Position numbers and translations under genes: made by a program | Notes under the pieces: model-generated | The model's database searches: none | What the model was told of the DNA's origin: nothing | What the model saw: the letters and a program-made list of their open reading frames with translations, nothing else | From: Actinopolyspora halophila DSM 43834 | Lineage (GTDB): Bacteria > Actinomycetota > Actinomycetes > Mycobacteriales > Pseudonocardiaceae | Length of the DNA stretch: 64,000 nucleotides | Direction: 5' to 3' | Assembly (NCBI RefSeq): GCF_000371785.1 | Contig: NZ_AQUI01000002.1 | Span: 2,831,276 to 2,895,275, forward strand | Shown: piece after piece, positions 43,826-52,937 of the stretch | How positions within the stretch are numbered: position 1 is the stretch's first letter | Layout: every line of letters starts with the position of its first letter

Positions 43826-44818
43826 TCACATCGAGGCGCTCGGATCGACCCCGGAGGCCGACGGGCTCCGCTCACCGGTGACCAGGGCCGTGAACTCCTC
43901 CTCGGTGAGGATCTCGAGACGTTGCCCCTTCTCACGACGTCGCAGCGCCTTGGCCACCTTGCCCGTGGTGAACCCGGCCGAGAGGTCACCGGTGAAACCG
44001 TCACCGACGACCAGGTGAGTACTGCGCTTGGTGACGTCCTTGTTCGGCGTCGCTCCGCACTCGGCAGCGAGGTCCCAGACTCGCTGCCGGGACACGGACA
44101 GGGAGCCGGTGACCACCACGACCCCGCCGCAGAGCGGGTGCTCGGGATCGGCAGCGGCGTTGACCGTGGGCACGGCCAGCTCCTCACGAAAACCACCACC
44201 GCCACCGCGGCCGCCGGAGACCGTGCGACACCCCTGCCACGTGTCGGTTCCGACGAAACCGAGCCTGGTTCCCGCCGCGGTGGCGAAGTCCTCGACCGTC
44301 CGGCTTTCCCGTCGGCCGGCCAGCTTCACCAGGATCCCGGCGCACACTTCGGCGTCCGCCGCGGCCTCGTGGTGCCGTTCGAGCGGAACGTCGAGCGCCT
44401 CGGCCACCGTGGGCAACCTGTGGTTGGCCAGGCCCTTCAACTCGCGCCGCGACCACACGAGGGTGCAGCCGTACCGCAGCGTGGGCCACATCAGCCCCTC
44501 CGCATCACAGCCCTCCCGTACCGCAGCCGTGTCGAAGGCCGCGTTGTGCGCCACCACGGGCTGATCACCGATCACGTCGAGCGCCTCGCCCAGGCGGTGC
44601 CGGAACGACGGTTCACCGGACACGCGATCCGGGGTGATCCCGTGGATGGCGATGTTGTGCGGTTCGAAGTGATCGAGCGGTTCGGGCGGCCGGCACAGCC
44701 AGGAGTGCGTACCCACGATCCGCCCGTCGCGCACCACGGCCACACCGATGGCGCAGACGGAGCCGCGTCGCGAGTTGGCGGTCTCCACGTCGAAGGCGAC
44801 GAAATCGAGTCCCCGCAT
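43826..44818 (-). CDS. DnaQ-like 3'-5' exonuclease with BRCT domain
   Basis: A 330-residue protein from ATG 44818 (AAAGG upstream). Residues 1-170 form a DEDDh exonuclease: FVAFDVETANS (ExoI), VVAHNAAFDTAAVREG (ExoII), HHEAAADAEVCAGI (ExoIII with His). Residues from about 235 on are a BRCT domain (GVVVVTGSLSVSRQRVWDLAAECG, THLVVGDG). Such proteins resemble polymerase III epsilon but are stand-alone and probably act in DNA repair. Confidence 0.9.
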   Translation of the reverse strand: MRGLDFVAFDVETANSRRGSVCAIGVAVVRDGRIVGTHSWLCRPPEPLDHFEPHNIAIHGITPDRVSGEPSFRHRLGEALDVIGDQPVVAHNAAFDTAAVREGCDAEGLMWPTLRYGCTLVWSRRELKGLANHRLPTVAEALDVPLERHHEAAADAEVCAGILVKLAGRRESRTVEDFATAAGTRLGFVGTDTWQGCRTVSGGRGGGGGFREELAVPTVNAAADPEHPLCGGVVVVTGSLSVSRQRVWDLAAECGATPNKDVTKRSTHLVVGDGFTGDLSAGFTTGKVAKALRRREKGQRLEILTEEEFTALVTGERSPSASGVDPSASM

Positions 44819-45057
44819 CACGACCTTTCCCGAACGACGAGAGGGCTCACACGACGCTCGGGACCGCCCGGACCACCGCGCTCGCGAGACGGTCGGCGCG
44901 TGGCGCCGTGTGACGGACAGCCGAAGACCGGGCAGGGTCGATCCTCGGAACGTCACCCGTGACGTTACAACCCGGCCGGCGGAGCCGATCGAGCACGCCT
45001 CGGCGGCTCCCGCCGCGGAACTCGTCGACTCCGCCGCCCCGGCAGGCCCACCGTGCC

Positions 45058-45507
45058 CTACTCCGTCGAAGAGTCCACCGACGGCGGGTTCCCCCAGGGG
45101 GCCTCCAGGGCCTCCCGCAGCGCGTCGACGGCTCGGCGACCGATCCGCTCGGCGAGCCGATCCTCCAGCTCCGCGAGGATCGAACTCGCCCTGCGGTGGA
45201 CGCGCTCACCCTCCCGGGTACGGCGGATCAGCCGCTGCCGGGCGGAAGTCGGGTGCGGGCACTGCTCCAACAACCCGGCCTCCACCAACCCGTGCACCGC
45301 CTGGTGCACCGTCTGCCTGGTAACCCCCGTCCGCTGTGCCAGTTCGGAAACCGTGGCGCCCTGCTCGTCGAGCACGGCGAAGAGTTGAACCTGGGGTGGT
45401 GAGACGGGTGCCTCCCCACTCCTCTCCAGGGCTCGCAGCAGCGCCTCCTCGAACCAGCGCCGGGCTTCGCCGAGCAGCCCGGGGAGGTTTCGGCCGGTGG
45501 TGTGCAT
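45058..45507 (-). CDS. MarR-family transcriptional regulator
   Basis: A 149-residue winged-helix protein from ATG 45507 (GAGGAACAG before it). The recognition region is ATVSELAQRTGVTRQTVHQAVHGLVEAGLLEQ, followed by a wing with SARQRLIRRTREGE. It is divergent from the cupin gene, with a perfect inverted repeat between them, so it most likely represses the cupin/esterase pair. Confidence 0.92.
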   Translation of the reverse strand: MHTTGRNLPGLLGEARRWFEEALLRALERSGEAPVSPPQVQLFAVLDEQGATVSELAQRTGVTRQTVHQAVHGLVEAGLLEQCPHPTSARQRLIRRTREGERVHRRASSILAELEDRLAERIGRRAVDALREALEAPWGNPPSVDSSTE

Positions 45508-45568
45508 CTGTTCCTCACGACGAGTCGACGGAGCGGGGCCGGGTATTTGCCGGATCACCATGACTTAT

Positions 45569-45583
45569 GTCAGGCTACCTGAC
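45569..45583. promoter_or_regulatory. MarR-type operator
   Basis: GTCAGG-CTA-CCTGAC is a perfect inverted repeat, 62 bp from the MarR start and 28 bp from the cupin start. Confidence 0.7.
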
Positions 45584-45610
45584 GAAATGACTTCGTTCCC
45601 GAGGAGGAGC

Positions 45611-46168
45611 ATGACCATCGAGTACGCCACCCGAGACCGACACGCCTCGGGCATCCCGCCCGAGCCGGGCAAGCCCTACTTCCTGGAAAAGGGCGAAGGC
45701 GACCGCGCGCACCTGTTCGGCGACCTGTTCACCATCTACGCGGGTGGCGAGCAGACCGAGAACACCTTCAACTTCTTCACCTGCGAAGGTCCCCGAGGCG
45801 ACATCATCCCGGCCCACGTGCACCCCGACACCTACGAGGTCTTCTACGTCACCGCAGGAGCCGTGCGCCTGTTCGTCGAGGACACCGAGGGCGACCAGCA
45901 GGAGAAACTGCTGACACCGGGCGACTTCGGCTTCGTCCCCAAGAACTGCCCGCACGCCTATCGCATGGAGCGGCACCACAGTCAGGTCGTCGGTGTCGCC
46001 GCGGGCCCGACGGGAACCTTCGAGAGGTTCTTCGAGAACCTCGGCGCACCCACCGAGCAGCGCGGGCTTCCCCGCGAACCCGTCGTTCCCCCCGCGGAGC
46101 GATTCGACGAGGTGGGCCACCGCCACGACGTGCGCTTCCTGCCCGAACACCGCTGGGACACGGAATGA
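45611..46168 (+). CDS. Cupin, quercetin 2,3-dioxygenase-like
   Basis: A 185-residue protein from ATG 45611 behind GAGGAGGAGC. The cupin motif 1 is PAHVHPDTYEVFYVTAGAVRLFV (His, His, Glu metal ligands) and motif 2 is GDFGFVPKNCPHAYRM. Position and size fit the bacterial quercetinase-like group that opens flavonol rings. It overlaps the esterase gene by ATGA and is controlled with it by MarR. An aromatic or flavonoid substrate is inferred. Confidence 0.88.
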   Translation: MTIEYATRDRHASGIPPEPGKPYFLEKGEGDRAHLFGDLFTIYAGGEQTENTFNFFTCEGPRGDIIPAHVHPDTYEVFYVTAGAVRLFVEDTEGDQQEKLLTPGDFGFVPKNCPHAYRMERHHSQVVGVAAGPTGTFERFFENLGAPTEQRGLPREPVVPPAERFDEVGHRHDVRFLPEHRWDTE

Positions 46169-47103
46169 ACGGGACCGAACCGGCACCACGGGAGTCGATC
46201 GCCGCTCCGCACCCGGACGAGGCCGCCCTGCCCCCGCCCGCCTTCCCGGATCCGGATGTGCGCCTGCTGCGTGCCGTGCCCTATGCCGAACCCGAGGGCG
46301 CTCGCCCGTTGGAACTCGACCTGTGGCTGCCCCGTCACCCGAGCGAGCCGCTGCCGCTGGTGCTGTTCGTCCACGGAGGCGGGTGGCAGCGTGGACGGCG
46401 CGACGACATGGGAGTGCGCACACGTGACTGGTCGCCCTCGCCGTTCGCCCGCATCGCCGCGACGGGTTTCGCCGTGGCCTGCGTGGATTACCGGCTCAAC
46501 GGCGAAGCCGTCTTTCCCGCCCAGCTGGACGACCTGCGTTCCGCGCTGCGGTGGCTCGGACTCCGCTCCGGAGAGCTCGGCATCGACACCACGCGGACCG
46601 TGTCCTGGGGCGAGTCGGCCGGTGGGCACCTTGCCGCGTTGCTGACCCTCACGCACGCCGATCCGCCCCTGGCCGGAGCCGTCGTGTGGTACGGCCCCAG
46701 CGATCTGAGCACCGCCCGCACGGCTTACTCACCGCACGATCCGAACACGCCCGAGGCCCGACTGCTCGGCTCCGCCCCCGCCTCCGCTCCCGCGCTGGCC
46801 CGCGCGGCCAGTCCCGTCGCGCACACCCACGCGAGCGCTCCGCCGTTCCTGCTCGTGCACGGCGCGCAGGACGCCGTGGTGGCGTGCTCGCACAGCACGG
46901 ACCTGGCCGCGTCCCTCGAGGCGAACGGGGCACGAGCCGAACTGTGGACGGTTCCGGGGGCCGATCACGTCTGGCTCGGCGTCCCCGACCCGCTGGTGGA
47001 GAACATCTTCGAGCACTCGCTGGGCTTCGCCGAACGTCTCGTGCTCCGCACGGACTCCCCGAGGACGGCGCATCGTCCACCCGGCTCGACGGCCGAACCG
47101 TGA
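46165..47103 (+). CDS. Alpha/beta hydrolase (esterase, HSL/BD-FAE-like)
   Basis: A 312-residue enzyme. The oxyanion motif is FVHGGGWQRGRRDD, the nucleophile elbow VSWGESAGGHLAALL, and the acid/base region contains FLLVHGAQDAVV and PGADHVWLG. It probably cleaves carboxylic esters. Coupling to the cupin suggests it hydrolyses an ester before or after ring opening. Confidence 0.88.
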   Translation: MNGTEPAPRESIAAPHPDEAALPPPAFPDPDVRLLRAVPYAEPEGARPLELDLWLPRHPSEPLPLVLFVHGGGWQRGRRDDMGVRTRDWSPSPFARIAATGFAVACVDYRLNGEAVFPAQLDDLRSALRWLGLRSGELGIDTTRTVSWGESAGGHLAALLTLTHADPPLAGAVVWYGPSDLSTARTAYSPHDPNTPEARLLGSAPASAPALARAASPVAHTHASAPPFLLVHGAQDAVVACSHSTDLAASLEANGARAELWTVPGADHVWLGVPDPLVENIFEHSLGFAERLVLRTDSPRTAHRPPGSTAEP

Positions 47104-47446
47104 ACAACACCTCCGCCGGGCCGGAGAGCGCCTCCACAGCGGACCGCCTCGTGAGCCCCCGGGAGAAACGCCTCGCCCCCGGGAAAACCGCGGGAATTCT
47201 CCCGTTTATCCCAAAACCCTGCTTTCCACAGAAGCGCGGCGAGCTCCTCTTCACCGGAAATCACGCCGATCACCCCGGCACGAATCGTCCGGATTCATCG
47301 GAAAACAACGCCGGAATGGTCGACAACACCGCCGAACGGTTCATCGAATACGGAAAAACAGCGGAATGCTTGATCGGTCAGGTCGCCACCAGACTGGTCT
47401 GGACCCCTTCGGGTCGTACCCGACACACGGCCCCAAAGGAGACACC
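47104..47446. other. 343-bp intergenic region
   Basis: No gene supported. It is somewhat AT-richer than its surroundings and presumably contains the glucanase promoter. No clear -35/-10 pair or operator was recognised. Confidence 0.45.
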
Positions 47447-48613
47447 GTGTTCAACAGGAGATCATTCCTCGGAGGACTGTCGACCGCCGCGCTCGCCGTA
47501 CCGGCCCTCGGGGCGGCCGCGTCCGCTACCCCCCGCCCCGGCGGCCTACACCCCGCCGCCGCGCCGCTGCCGCTGACGGTGGTCAACAACTCCGGCGAGT
47601 TCGCCAACACGTCGATCACGCTCTACATCGTCGGAGTCAACTCCTCCAACCAGCAGTGCCACGTCACCGCGGACGGCGAGCTGGTTCCCGTGTCCATGGC
47701 CGACAACGGATCGGACGGCTACGCCCACTACGGCATCCCGCTCAACAGCAGCGGAAACACCAACCTCTCGATACCCCCCATGTCGGGCCGGATCTACTTC
47801 GCCCTGGACGGCGAGCTGAAGTTCAAGGTCGTCGAGAGCGGCACGGGAGAACCCGCGTTGCAGTATCCCGCAGGCTGGGTCCCCAGCGACCCGAGCAACG
47901 GGGTGCTGCACGACACCTTCGAATTCACCCTCAACGACAGAGGCATGCACTGCAACACCACCATGGTGGACATGTTCAGCGTGCCCTCGGCCATCCACCT
48001 GGTCGGCGCACGGGACCAGACGACGGGAACGATCCCCTCCGGCGGTAGGCAGCGGATCTTCTCCGAGATCAGCTCCATCCCCGGTTTCGAGAACCTGCGG
48101 CAGGGCGATCGGAGGATAGTCGCTCCAGGACACTCGCTCGACCTGGGCAACTTCTCCGACACCTACTTCGATTCCTACATCGACCGGGTGTGGGAGAAGT
48201 ACCGCTCGACGAACATGAGCGTGGACATCGGAACCGGGGTGTACACCGGCAGCGTCTCCGGCGACAAGTTCGTCTTCGACGGAGGCGTCGGGGAGTTCGG
48301 CCGTCCCAGCACCCGCGACGTGCTGTTCTGCGATGGCGAGCTGGCCGCCGGAGCCGCCCCACGCGGACCGGTCGCCGCCATCCTCGGTGCGGGCTTCAAC
48401 CGTTCCGCCCTGCACAACGTCACCGATCAACCCGCGAGCAACGCGGGGGACTTCTACGGGACCGACGTCACCAACCACTACGCGAAGGTGATGCACGCCA
48501 ACACGGTCGACGGCAAGGCGTACGGATTCGCGTTCGACGACGTCTCCGGTTTCGCCCCCTACGTCGAGGACACCGCTCCCACCTCGGTGACGCTCACGCT
48601 CACTCCCTGGTAA
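47447..48613 (+). CDS. Glycoside hydrolase family 64 beta-1,3-glucanase
   Basis: A 388-residue protein from GTG 47447, with AAAGGAG upstream. A Tat-like signal (NRRSFLGGLSTAALAVPALG) precedes a thaumatin-like GH64 domain: LTVVNNSGEFANTSITLYIVG, SGRIYFALDGELKFKV, DTFEFTLNDRGMHCNTTMVDMFS, and YAKVMHANTVDGKAYGFAFDDV. GH64 enzymes release laminaripentaose from beta-1,3-glucans such as fungal walls. It is followed by a strong terminator. Confidence 0.92.
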   Translation: MFNRRSFLGGLSTAALAVPALGAAASATPRPGGLHPAAAPLPLTVVNNSGEFANTSITLYIVGVNSSNQQCHVTADGELVPVSMADNGSDGYAHYGIPLNSSGNTNLSIPPMSGRIYFALDGELKFKVVESGTGEPALQYPAGWVPSDPSNGVLHDTFEFTLNDRGMHCNTTMVDMFSVPSAIHLVGARDQTTGTIPSGGRQRIFSEISSIPGFENLRQGDRRIVAPGHSLDLGNFSDTYFDSYIDRVWEKYRSTNMSVDIGTGVYTGSVSGDKFVFDGGVGEFGRPSTRDVLFCDGELAAGAAPRGPVAAILGAGFNRSALHNVTDQPASNAGDFYGTDVTNHYAKVMHANTVDGKAYGFAFDDVSGFAPYVEDTAPTSVTLTLTPW

Positions 48614-48625
48614 CCACTCGGCCGC

Positions 48626-48659
48626 TCGTCGGACGGGCCCACCGCGGCCCGTCCGACGA
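48626..48659 (+). terminator. Terminator of the glucanase gene
   Basis: A perfect 14-bp stem (arms 48626-48639 and 48646-48659, core GACGGGCC/GGCCCGTC) with a 6-nt loop, 12 bp after the stop. Confidence 0.75.
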
Positions 48660-48695
48660 ACGGCTGCGCCCGGAGAGGCAGCCGAACGAGGGGCG

Positions 48696-48729
48696 CACGA
48701 CACCGCTTCCCGCGGGAAGCGGTGTCGTG
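48696..48729. terminator. 34-bp perfect palindrome before the reductase stop
   Basis: The segment reads identically on both strands over 34 bp (arms centred at 48712/48713, core CTTCCCGCGGGAAG). It lies 3 bp past the aldo/keto reductase stop, so it probably ends that reverse-strand transcript. The length without mismatch is unusual for a terminator. Confidence 0.6.
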
Positions 48730-48732
48730 GGC

Positions 48733-49770
48733 TCAGCCGTGCAGTGCCCGATCGGCCGGACCGAAACGATCCACCGCCAGGCTGGCCTGGTGCCAGTGGG
48801 GGTAGATCAACCACGGCGCGCTGATCTCGTCGAGCCTGTCGAACTCCTCGTCGGAGAGCCGTATCTCGGCGGCCCCCAGGTTGTCCCGCAGTTGCTCGTC
48901 CTTGCGTGCTCCGATGACCAGCGAGGACACGGCTGGCTTGCGCAGCAGGTAGGCCAGCGCGATCTGCGCGGGTGAGGCGCCGTGCGACTGCGCGATGTCC
49001 ACGACTTCCTCGATCGTGTCGTAGAGCTTGTTCTCGTCCCGCACGGGCGGCTCGCTCCACTCGGTGAGGTGCCTGCCCTCCGAGCTCTGCTGCCCGCGTC
49101 GGTACTTACCGGAGAGCAGACCGCCGGCCAGCGGGCTCCACACCAGGATCCCCAGCCCCTGGTCCACCGAGGCCGGGACCAGCTCGTACTCGGCGTCACG
49201 GCTTTCCAGGGAGTAGTAGATCTGGTTGGCCACGAAACGCTGGTAGCCGTGCCGGTCCGCGGTGGCCAACGCCTTCATCAGCTGCCAGCCCGCGTAGTTC
49301 GACACCCCCAGGTACCGGACCTTGCCGGACCGCACCAGCGTGTCCAGCGCCTCGAGCGTCTCCTCCAGCGGTGTCTGCCCGTCCCACTCGTGCACGTGGT
49401 ACAGGTCGATGTGATCGGTTCCCAACCTGCGCAGGCTCGCCTCCGCCTGGCGGACGATGTGCTGGCGGGACAGTCCCGCGTCGTTCGGCCCGTCCCCCAT
49501 CGCCATGCGCACTTTGGTCGAGATCAGCACGTCGTCCCTCTTGTCCCCGAGGGCTGCCCCGACGATCTCCTCGGCCGTTCCCGTGGAGTACATGTTCGCC
49601 GTGTCGATGAGGTTCACCCCGGCTTCCAGGCACATGTCGATCTGCCGCCTGGCCCCGGAGAGGTCGACGTCTCCCAGGTTGCCGAAGATGCCCTCCCCGC
49701 CGAAGGTCATGGTGCCCAGCGTCAACGTCGACACCCGAAGTCCGGAACGTCCCAGCTGACGGTATTCCAC
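48733..49770 (-). CDS. Aldo/keto reductase
   Basis: A 345-residue NADPH-dependent oxidoreductase from GTG 49770 (AAGGAG 7 nt before). The catalytic tetrad is visible: Asp and Tyr in LIDTANMYSTG, Lys in LISTKVRM, His in DLYHVHEWD. The cofactor region is LVIGARKDEQLRDNLGA. It belongs to the AKR11/12-like (YajO/YhdN) group reducing aldehydes or ketones of unknown origin. Confidence 0.93.
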   Translation of the reverse strand: MEYRQLGRSGLRVSTLTLGTMTFGGEGIFGNLGDVDLSGARRQIDMCLEAGVNLIDTANMYSTGTAEEIVGAALGDKRDDVLISTKVRMAMGDGPNDAGLSRQHIVRQAEASLRRLGTDHIDLYHVHEWDGQTPLEETLEALDTLVRSGKVRYLGVSNYAGWQLMKALATADRHGYQRFVANQIYYSLESRDAEYELVPASVDQGLGILVWSPLAGGLLSGKYRRGQQSSEGRHLTEWSEPPVRDENKLYDTIEEVVDIAQSHGASPAQIALAYLLRKPAVSSLVIGARKDEQLRDNLGAAEIRLSDEEFDRLDEISAPWLIYPHWHQASLAVDRFGPADRALHG

Positions 49771-49942
49771 GTTCGGCTCCTTATCCCGCTGCGTTCGACG
49801 TGCTCGGCAACGACCGAGCAACACACGATCACGTTGCCACACTCCCCACCGCTCGGGCAGCTTCCCACGAGGATCGGCTTGGCGCTGTGGCGCGCCCTCG
49901 GCAACGATGGAGGGTGTTATACCCCTCGCCGGGAGTGATGAC

Positions 49943-51040
49943 GTGGTCGAGAAGCACACCCTGGGGGTGGAAGAGGAGTTCCATCTCGTCGATTCCGCCA
50001 CCGGAAAACCCTCCGAATCGGGACCGCAGATGGCCCACGAGCGGTCGGGAATCACCGGACCGGGACAGGTGGACCCGGAACTGCTGTCCTCCCAGGTCGA
50101 GCTCTCCACCCCGGTCTGCTCCGATCTGGAGGAGTTGCGCGCGGCGCTGAACCGGCTGCGAAACGACCTCGTCGACACCGCGCACAGGCGCGGGGAACGC
50201 CTGGTGGCCAGCGGCACCTACCCCGATTCGTACCGCTCCGTGGTCACCCCGAAGCAACGTTACGAGGAAATGGTCGCCCGCTTCGGTGTGGTGGCCCGCG
50301 AACAGGTGGTGTGCGGCTGTCACATCCACGTGGGGGTGAGCGATCCCGACCTCGCAGTGGCCGTGATGAACCGGGCACGCCGGTGGATGGCGACGCTGCT
50401 GGCGCTCTCGGCGAACTCGCCGTTCTGGCGGGGCGAGGACACCGACTACGACAGCTACCGCGCACAGATCTGGTGGCAGTGGCCCAGCTCGGGAATGCCG
50501 GGGATGTGCGACTCCTACGACGAGTACGTGAAATCGACGCAGCACCTGGTCGACGTCGGGGTGTTGCAGGACCGCGGGATGCTCTACTGGGACGTCCGCC
50601 CCTCCGAACACCTCTCCACCGTGGAATTCCGGATCTGCGACGTGGTTCCGCGGCCGGAGCACACCGTGATGCTGGCGGGGCTGGCACGGGCGCTGACCGC
50701 CCGCTGCGTGGCCGAGGAACGCCACGGAACCCCCATGCCGCGGACCACGCCGGAGCTGGAGCGGGCCGCCCGCTGGCGCGCGGCCCGCTCCGGACTTTCC
50801 GGCGAACTGGTCGACCCGGCCGCGGCACGGGCGCACTCGGCCGCGAAGCAGGTACACCGCATGCTGGACTACCTCGATCCGACGCTGCGCGAGTACGGCG
50901 ACCGCGAAGCGGTGCGTGAACAGGCCACGCACCTGCTCCGCGCCGGTACGAACGCGAGCACGCAACGCGCGGCCTTCCAGAGCCGGAACAGCCTGCACGA
51001 CGTGCTGGAGGCCGCCACGGTGACCACCACCGAGGGGTGA
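49943..51040 (+). CDS. Carboxylate-amine ligase (YbdK / GCS2 family)
   Basis: A 365-residue protein from GTG 49943 with GGGAG 7 nt upstream. The start block TLGVEEEFHLVDSATG, the CGCHIHVGVSDPDLAVAVMNR segment and STVEFRICDVVP are diagnostic of the YbdK-like glutamate-cysteine ligase 2 family. Members join an amino acid to an amine; YbdK has weak glutamate-cysteine ligase activity. In actinomycetes it may belong to mycothiol/ergothioneine-type or specialised pathways; none is adjacent. Confidence 0.9.
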   Translation: MVEKHTLGVEEEFHLVDSATGKPSESGPQMAHERSGITGPGQVDPELLSSQVELSTPVCSDLEELRAALNRLRNDLVDTAHRRGERLVASGTYPDSYRSVVTPKQRYEEMVARFGVVAREQVVCGCHIHVGVSDPDLAVAVMNRARRWMATLLALSANSPFWRGEDTDYDSYRAQIWWQWPSSGMPGMCDSYDEYVKSTQHLVDVGVLQDRGMLYWDVRPSEHLSTVEFRICDVVPRPEHTVMLAGLARALTARCVAEERHGTPMPRTTPELERAARWRAARSGLSGELVDPAAARAHSAAKQVHRMLDYLDPTLREYGDREAVREQATHLLRAGTNASTQRAAFQSRNSLHDVLEAATVTTTEG

Positions 51041-51109
51041 GCACCAGCTCCCCGGATCCCGGCGCTCCGGAGGCGGATCCCGGTCACCACGTGTGGTCCA
51101 CCGCTTCCC

Positions 51110-52759
51110 TCAGCACTCCTCTTGACCGCGCCCGGGCCACCGCCAGACGGAACGCCCGTCCAACACGGTGCGCAGAACCCGTGTTCGCAGCAGCTCCTCC
51201 GGATCCTCCGCGGTGCACGGGTTCCGATCGAGCACGACGAAGTCGGCCAGAAAACCCGAACGAAGGCGTCCCCGCTCGGTGTCCGCGTGGCAGGACCACG
51301 CGGCATCCGCCGTGGCGTGCTCGATGGCCCGCGCCACGGGCACGGTCAGATGTGGTTGCAGCGCGGGCAGCTCGGGGCTCATGGCGGAACGTCGGGTGCT
51401 CGCGACGAACATGTTCGGCAACGGCGGGTGCGGCGCGGTGGGCGCGTCGGTGCCGAAGACGAGTCGAGCCCCGTTGTCGGTCATCGCCGGCCAGGCGAAT
51501 CCGCGTTCGGCACGTACGTCACCGAGCATGGCGGCCCAGTTGCCCCTGATGGCCGGGTCGGAGTGGACCGGTTGCATCGAGGCGGTGACCCCGAGTTCGG
51601 CCAACCTGGCGACATCCTCCGGAGCCACGCATTCGAGGTGTTCGATCCTGTGACGCCGTCGATGTGCTCCGTTGACCCGTGCGGCGTGCTCGAAAACGTC
51701 GAGGGCGGTCCGTACGGCGGCGTCCCCGATCGCATGCACGGCGACCTGGAGTCCGGCCGCGTCGGCTGCCGCCACGGCCGGAGCCAGCACTTCGAAGTCC
51801 CAGATGGGGTCGGCGTTGCCTCCGTCGGCGTACGGTTCGAGCATGGCGGCGGTACAACCGTCTACGACCCCGTCGACGAGGAATTTCACCCCGACCACGC
51901 GCAGTCTGTCCGAACGGTGGGTCTCGGCGAGCTCGGCGGCTCGCTCGATCTGGGAGAAGTGCTCCCGTGGATCATCACTGCGGCGCACGAGCCAATGTCC
52001 CGCGATCCGCAACGGGAGGCGGTTCGTTCGCTCGGCCCGGACCATGGCCGCGAGAGCGGGCTCGTCCACGGCCATGTCCACCACGCCGGTGACCCCGGCG
52101 GACAGGTACTCCCCAACGGCGGTGTCCAGCGCGCGGTCCCGGTCGGCGTCGGTGGTGACCCCGTCGAGAAAGGGACGCACGAGGTTGTGCAGCGCGGTCT
52201 CCTCGAGATGCCCCGTCGGTTCACCGGTGTCCGGGTCACGGACGATCCTCCCTCCGGTCGGATCGGGAGTGTCGCCGGTGATGCCGAGCTCGGCCAGCGC
52301 GGAGCTGTTGACCCACACCGAGTGGTTGTCGTTGGCCTCGAGGTAGACGGGACGGTCCGGAACCACTTCGTCGAGCATCCACCGGGTGGGGTTGCCGTCG
52401 GGAACGGATCCGAACAACCAACCGTGCCCCAGCACGCGTTCCGCCTCGGGATGCTCACCCGCCCAACCGCTCACCCGCCGCCGGATCTCGTGCAGATCCG
52501 CCGCGTCGGTGAGCAGCACCCCCATCCGGGTCTCCCCGGTGGCCAGCACGTGGGTGTGACCGTCCACGAATCCGGGCAGCACCGTACTGCCCTCCAGGTC
52601 GACTTCGAGCGCCTCCGGACCCGCGTGGGCGCGCGCCTCGGCCTCGGTGCCGACGTGCGCGAAGCGCCCACCCCGAACGACCAGGGCACTCGCCCACGGT
52701 TGTTCGGGATCGGCGGTGAACAACCGTCCGTTCCTGTAGAGCACCGGGCGATCCACCAT
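51110..52759 (-). CDS. Amidohydrolase, YtcJ-like
   Basis: A 549-residue enzyme from ATG 52759 (AGGAGG 8 nt before). The metal motif GFVDGHTHVLATGE, the carboxylated-lysine region VGVKFLVDGVVDG, VAVHAIGDAAVRTAL, HRIEHLECV and VFGTDAPTAPHPPL place it in the amidohydrolase 3/YtcJ group. Substrates in this group are mostly unknown (N-acyl or formyl compounds). The downstream-facing MFS gene lies upstream on the same strand, 178 bp away. Confidence 0.9.
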   Translation of the reverse strand: MVDRPVLYRNGRLFTADPEQPWASALVVRGGRFAHVGTEAEARAHAGPEALEVDLEGSTVLPGFVDGHTHVLATGETRMGVLLTDAADLHEIRRRVSGWAGEHPEAERVLGHGWLFGSVPDGNPTRWMLDEVVPDRPVYLEANDNHSVWVNSSALAELGITGDTPDPTGGRIVRDPDTGEPTGHLEETALHNLVRPFLDGVTTDADRDRALDTAVGEYLSAGVTGVVDMAVDEPALAAMVRAERTNRLPLRIAGHWLVRRSDDPREHFSQIERAAELAETHRSDRLRVVGVKFLVDGVVDGCTAAMLEPYADGGNADPIWDFEVLAPAVAAADAAGLQVAVHAIGDAAVRTALDVFEHAARVNGAHRRRHRIEHLECVAPEDVARLAELGVTASMQPVHSDPAIRGNWAAMLGDVRAERGFAWPAMTDNGARLVFGTDAPTAPHPPLPNMFVASTRRSAMSPELPALQPHLTVPVARAIEHATADAAWSCHADTERGRLRSGFLADFVVLDRNPCTAEDPEELLRTRVLRTVLDGRSVWRWPGRGQEEC

Positions 52760-52937
52760 CGTCACTACCTCCTGTTCTTCGACGGGAACGATCGGGACGA
52801 ACCGACCGGCCCGATCTTCGGGGAACGAGCTCACCTCGGCGGGCGCGAGAGAACTCCTGGACCCGTGCGGCGAGAGCGATGCGTTCCCCGCGGAACCGTC
52901 CGCTCCGAACTCGTCGCACGAAGGGCAGCCCCCGCTG

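Noticed and set aside
49771-50217. N-terminal extension of the aldo/keto reductase
   Set aside because: It overlaps the divergent carboxylate-amine ligase gene; GTG 49770 has a good ribosome site and gives the family length.
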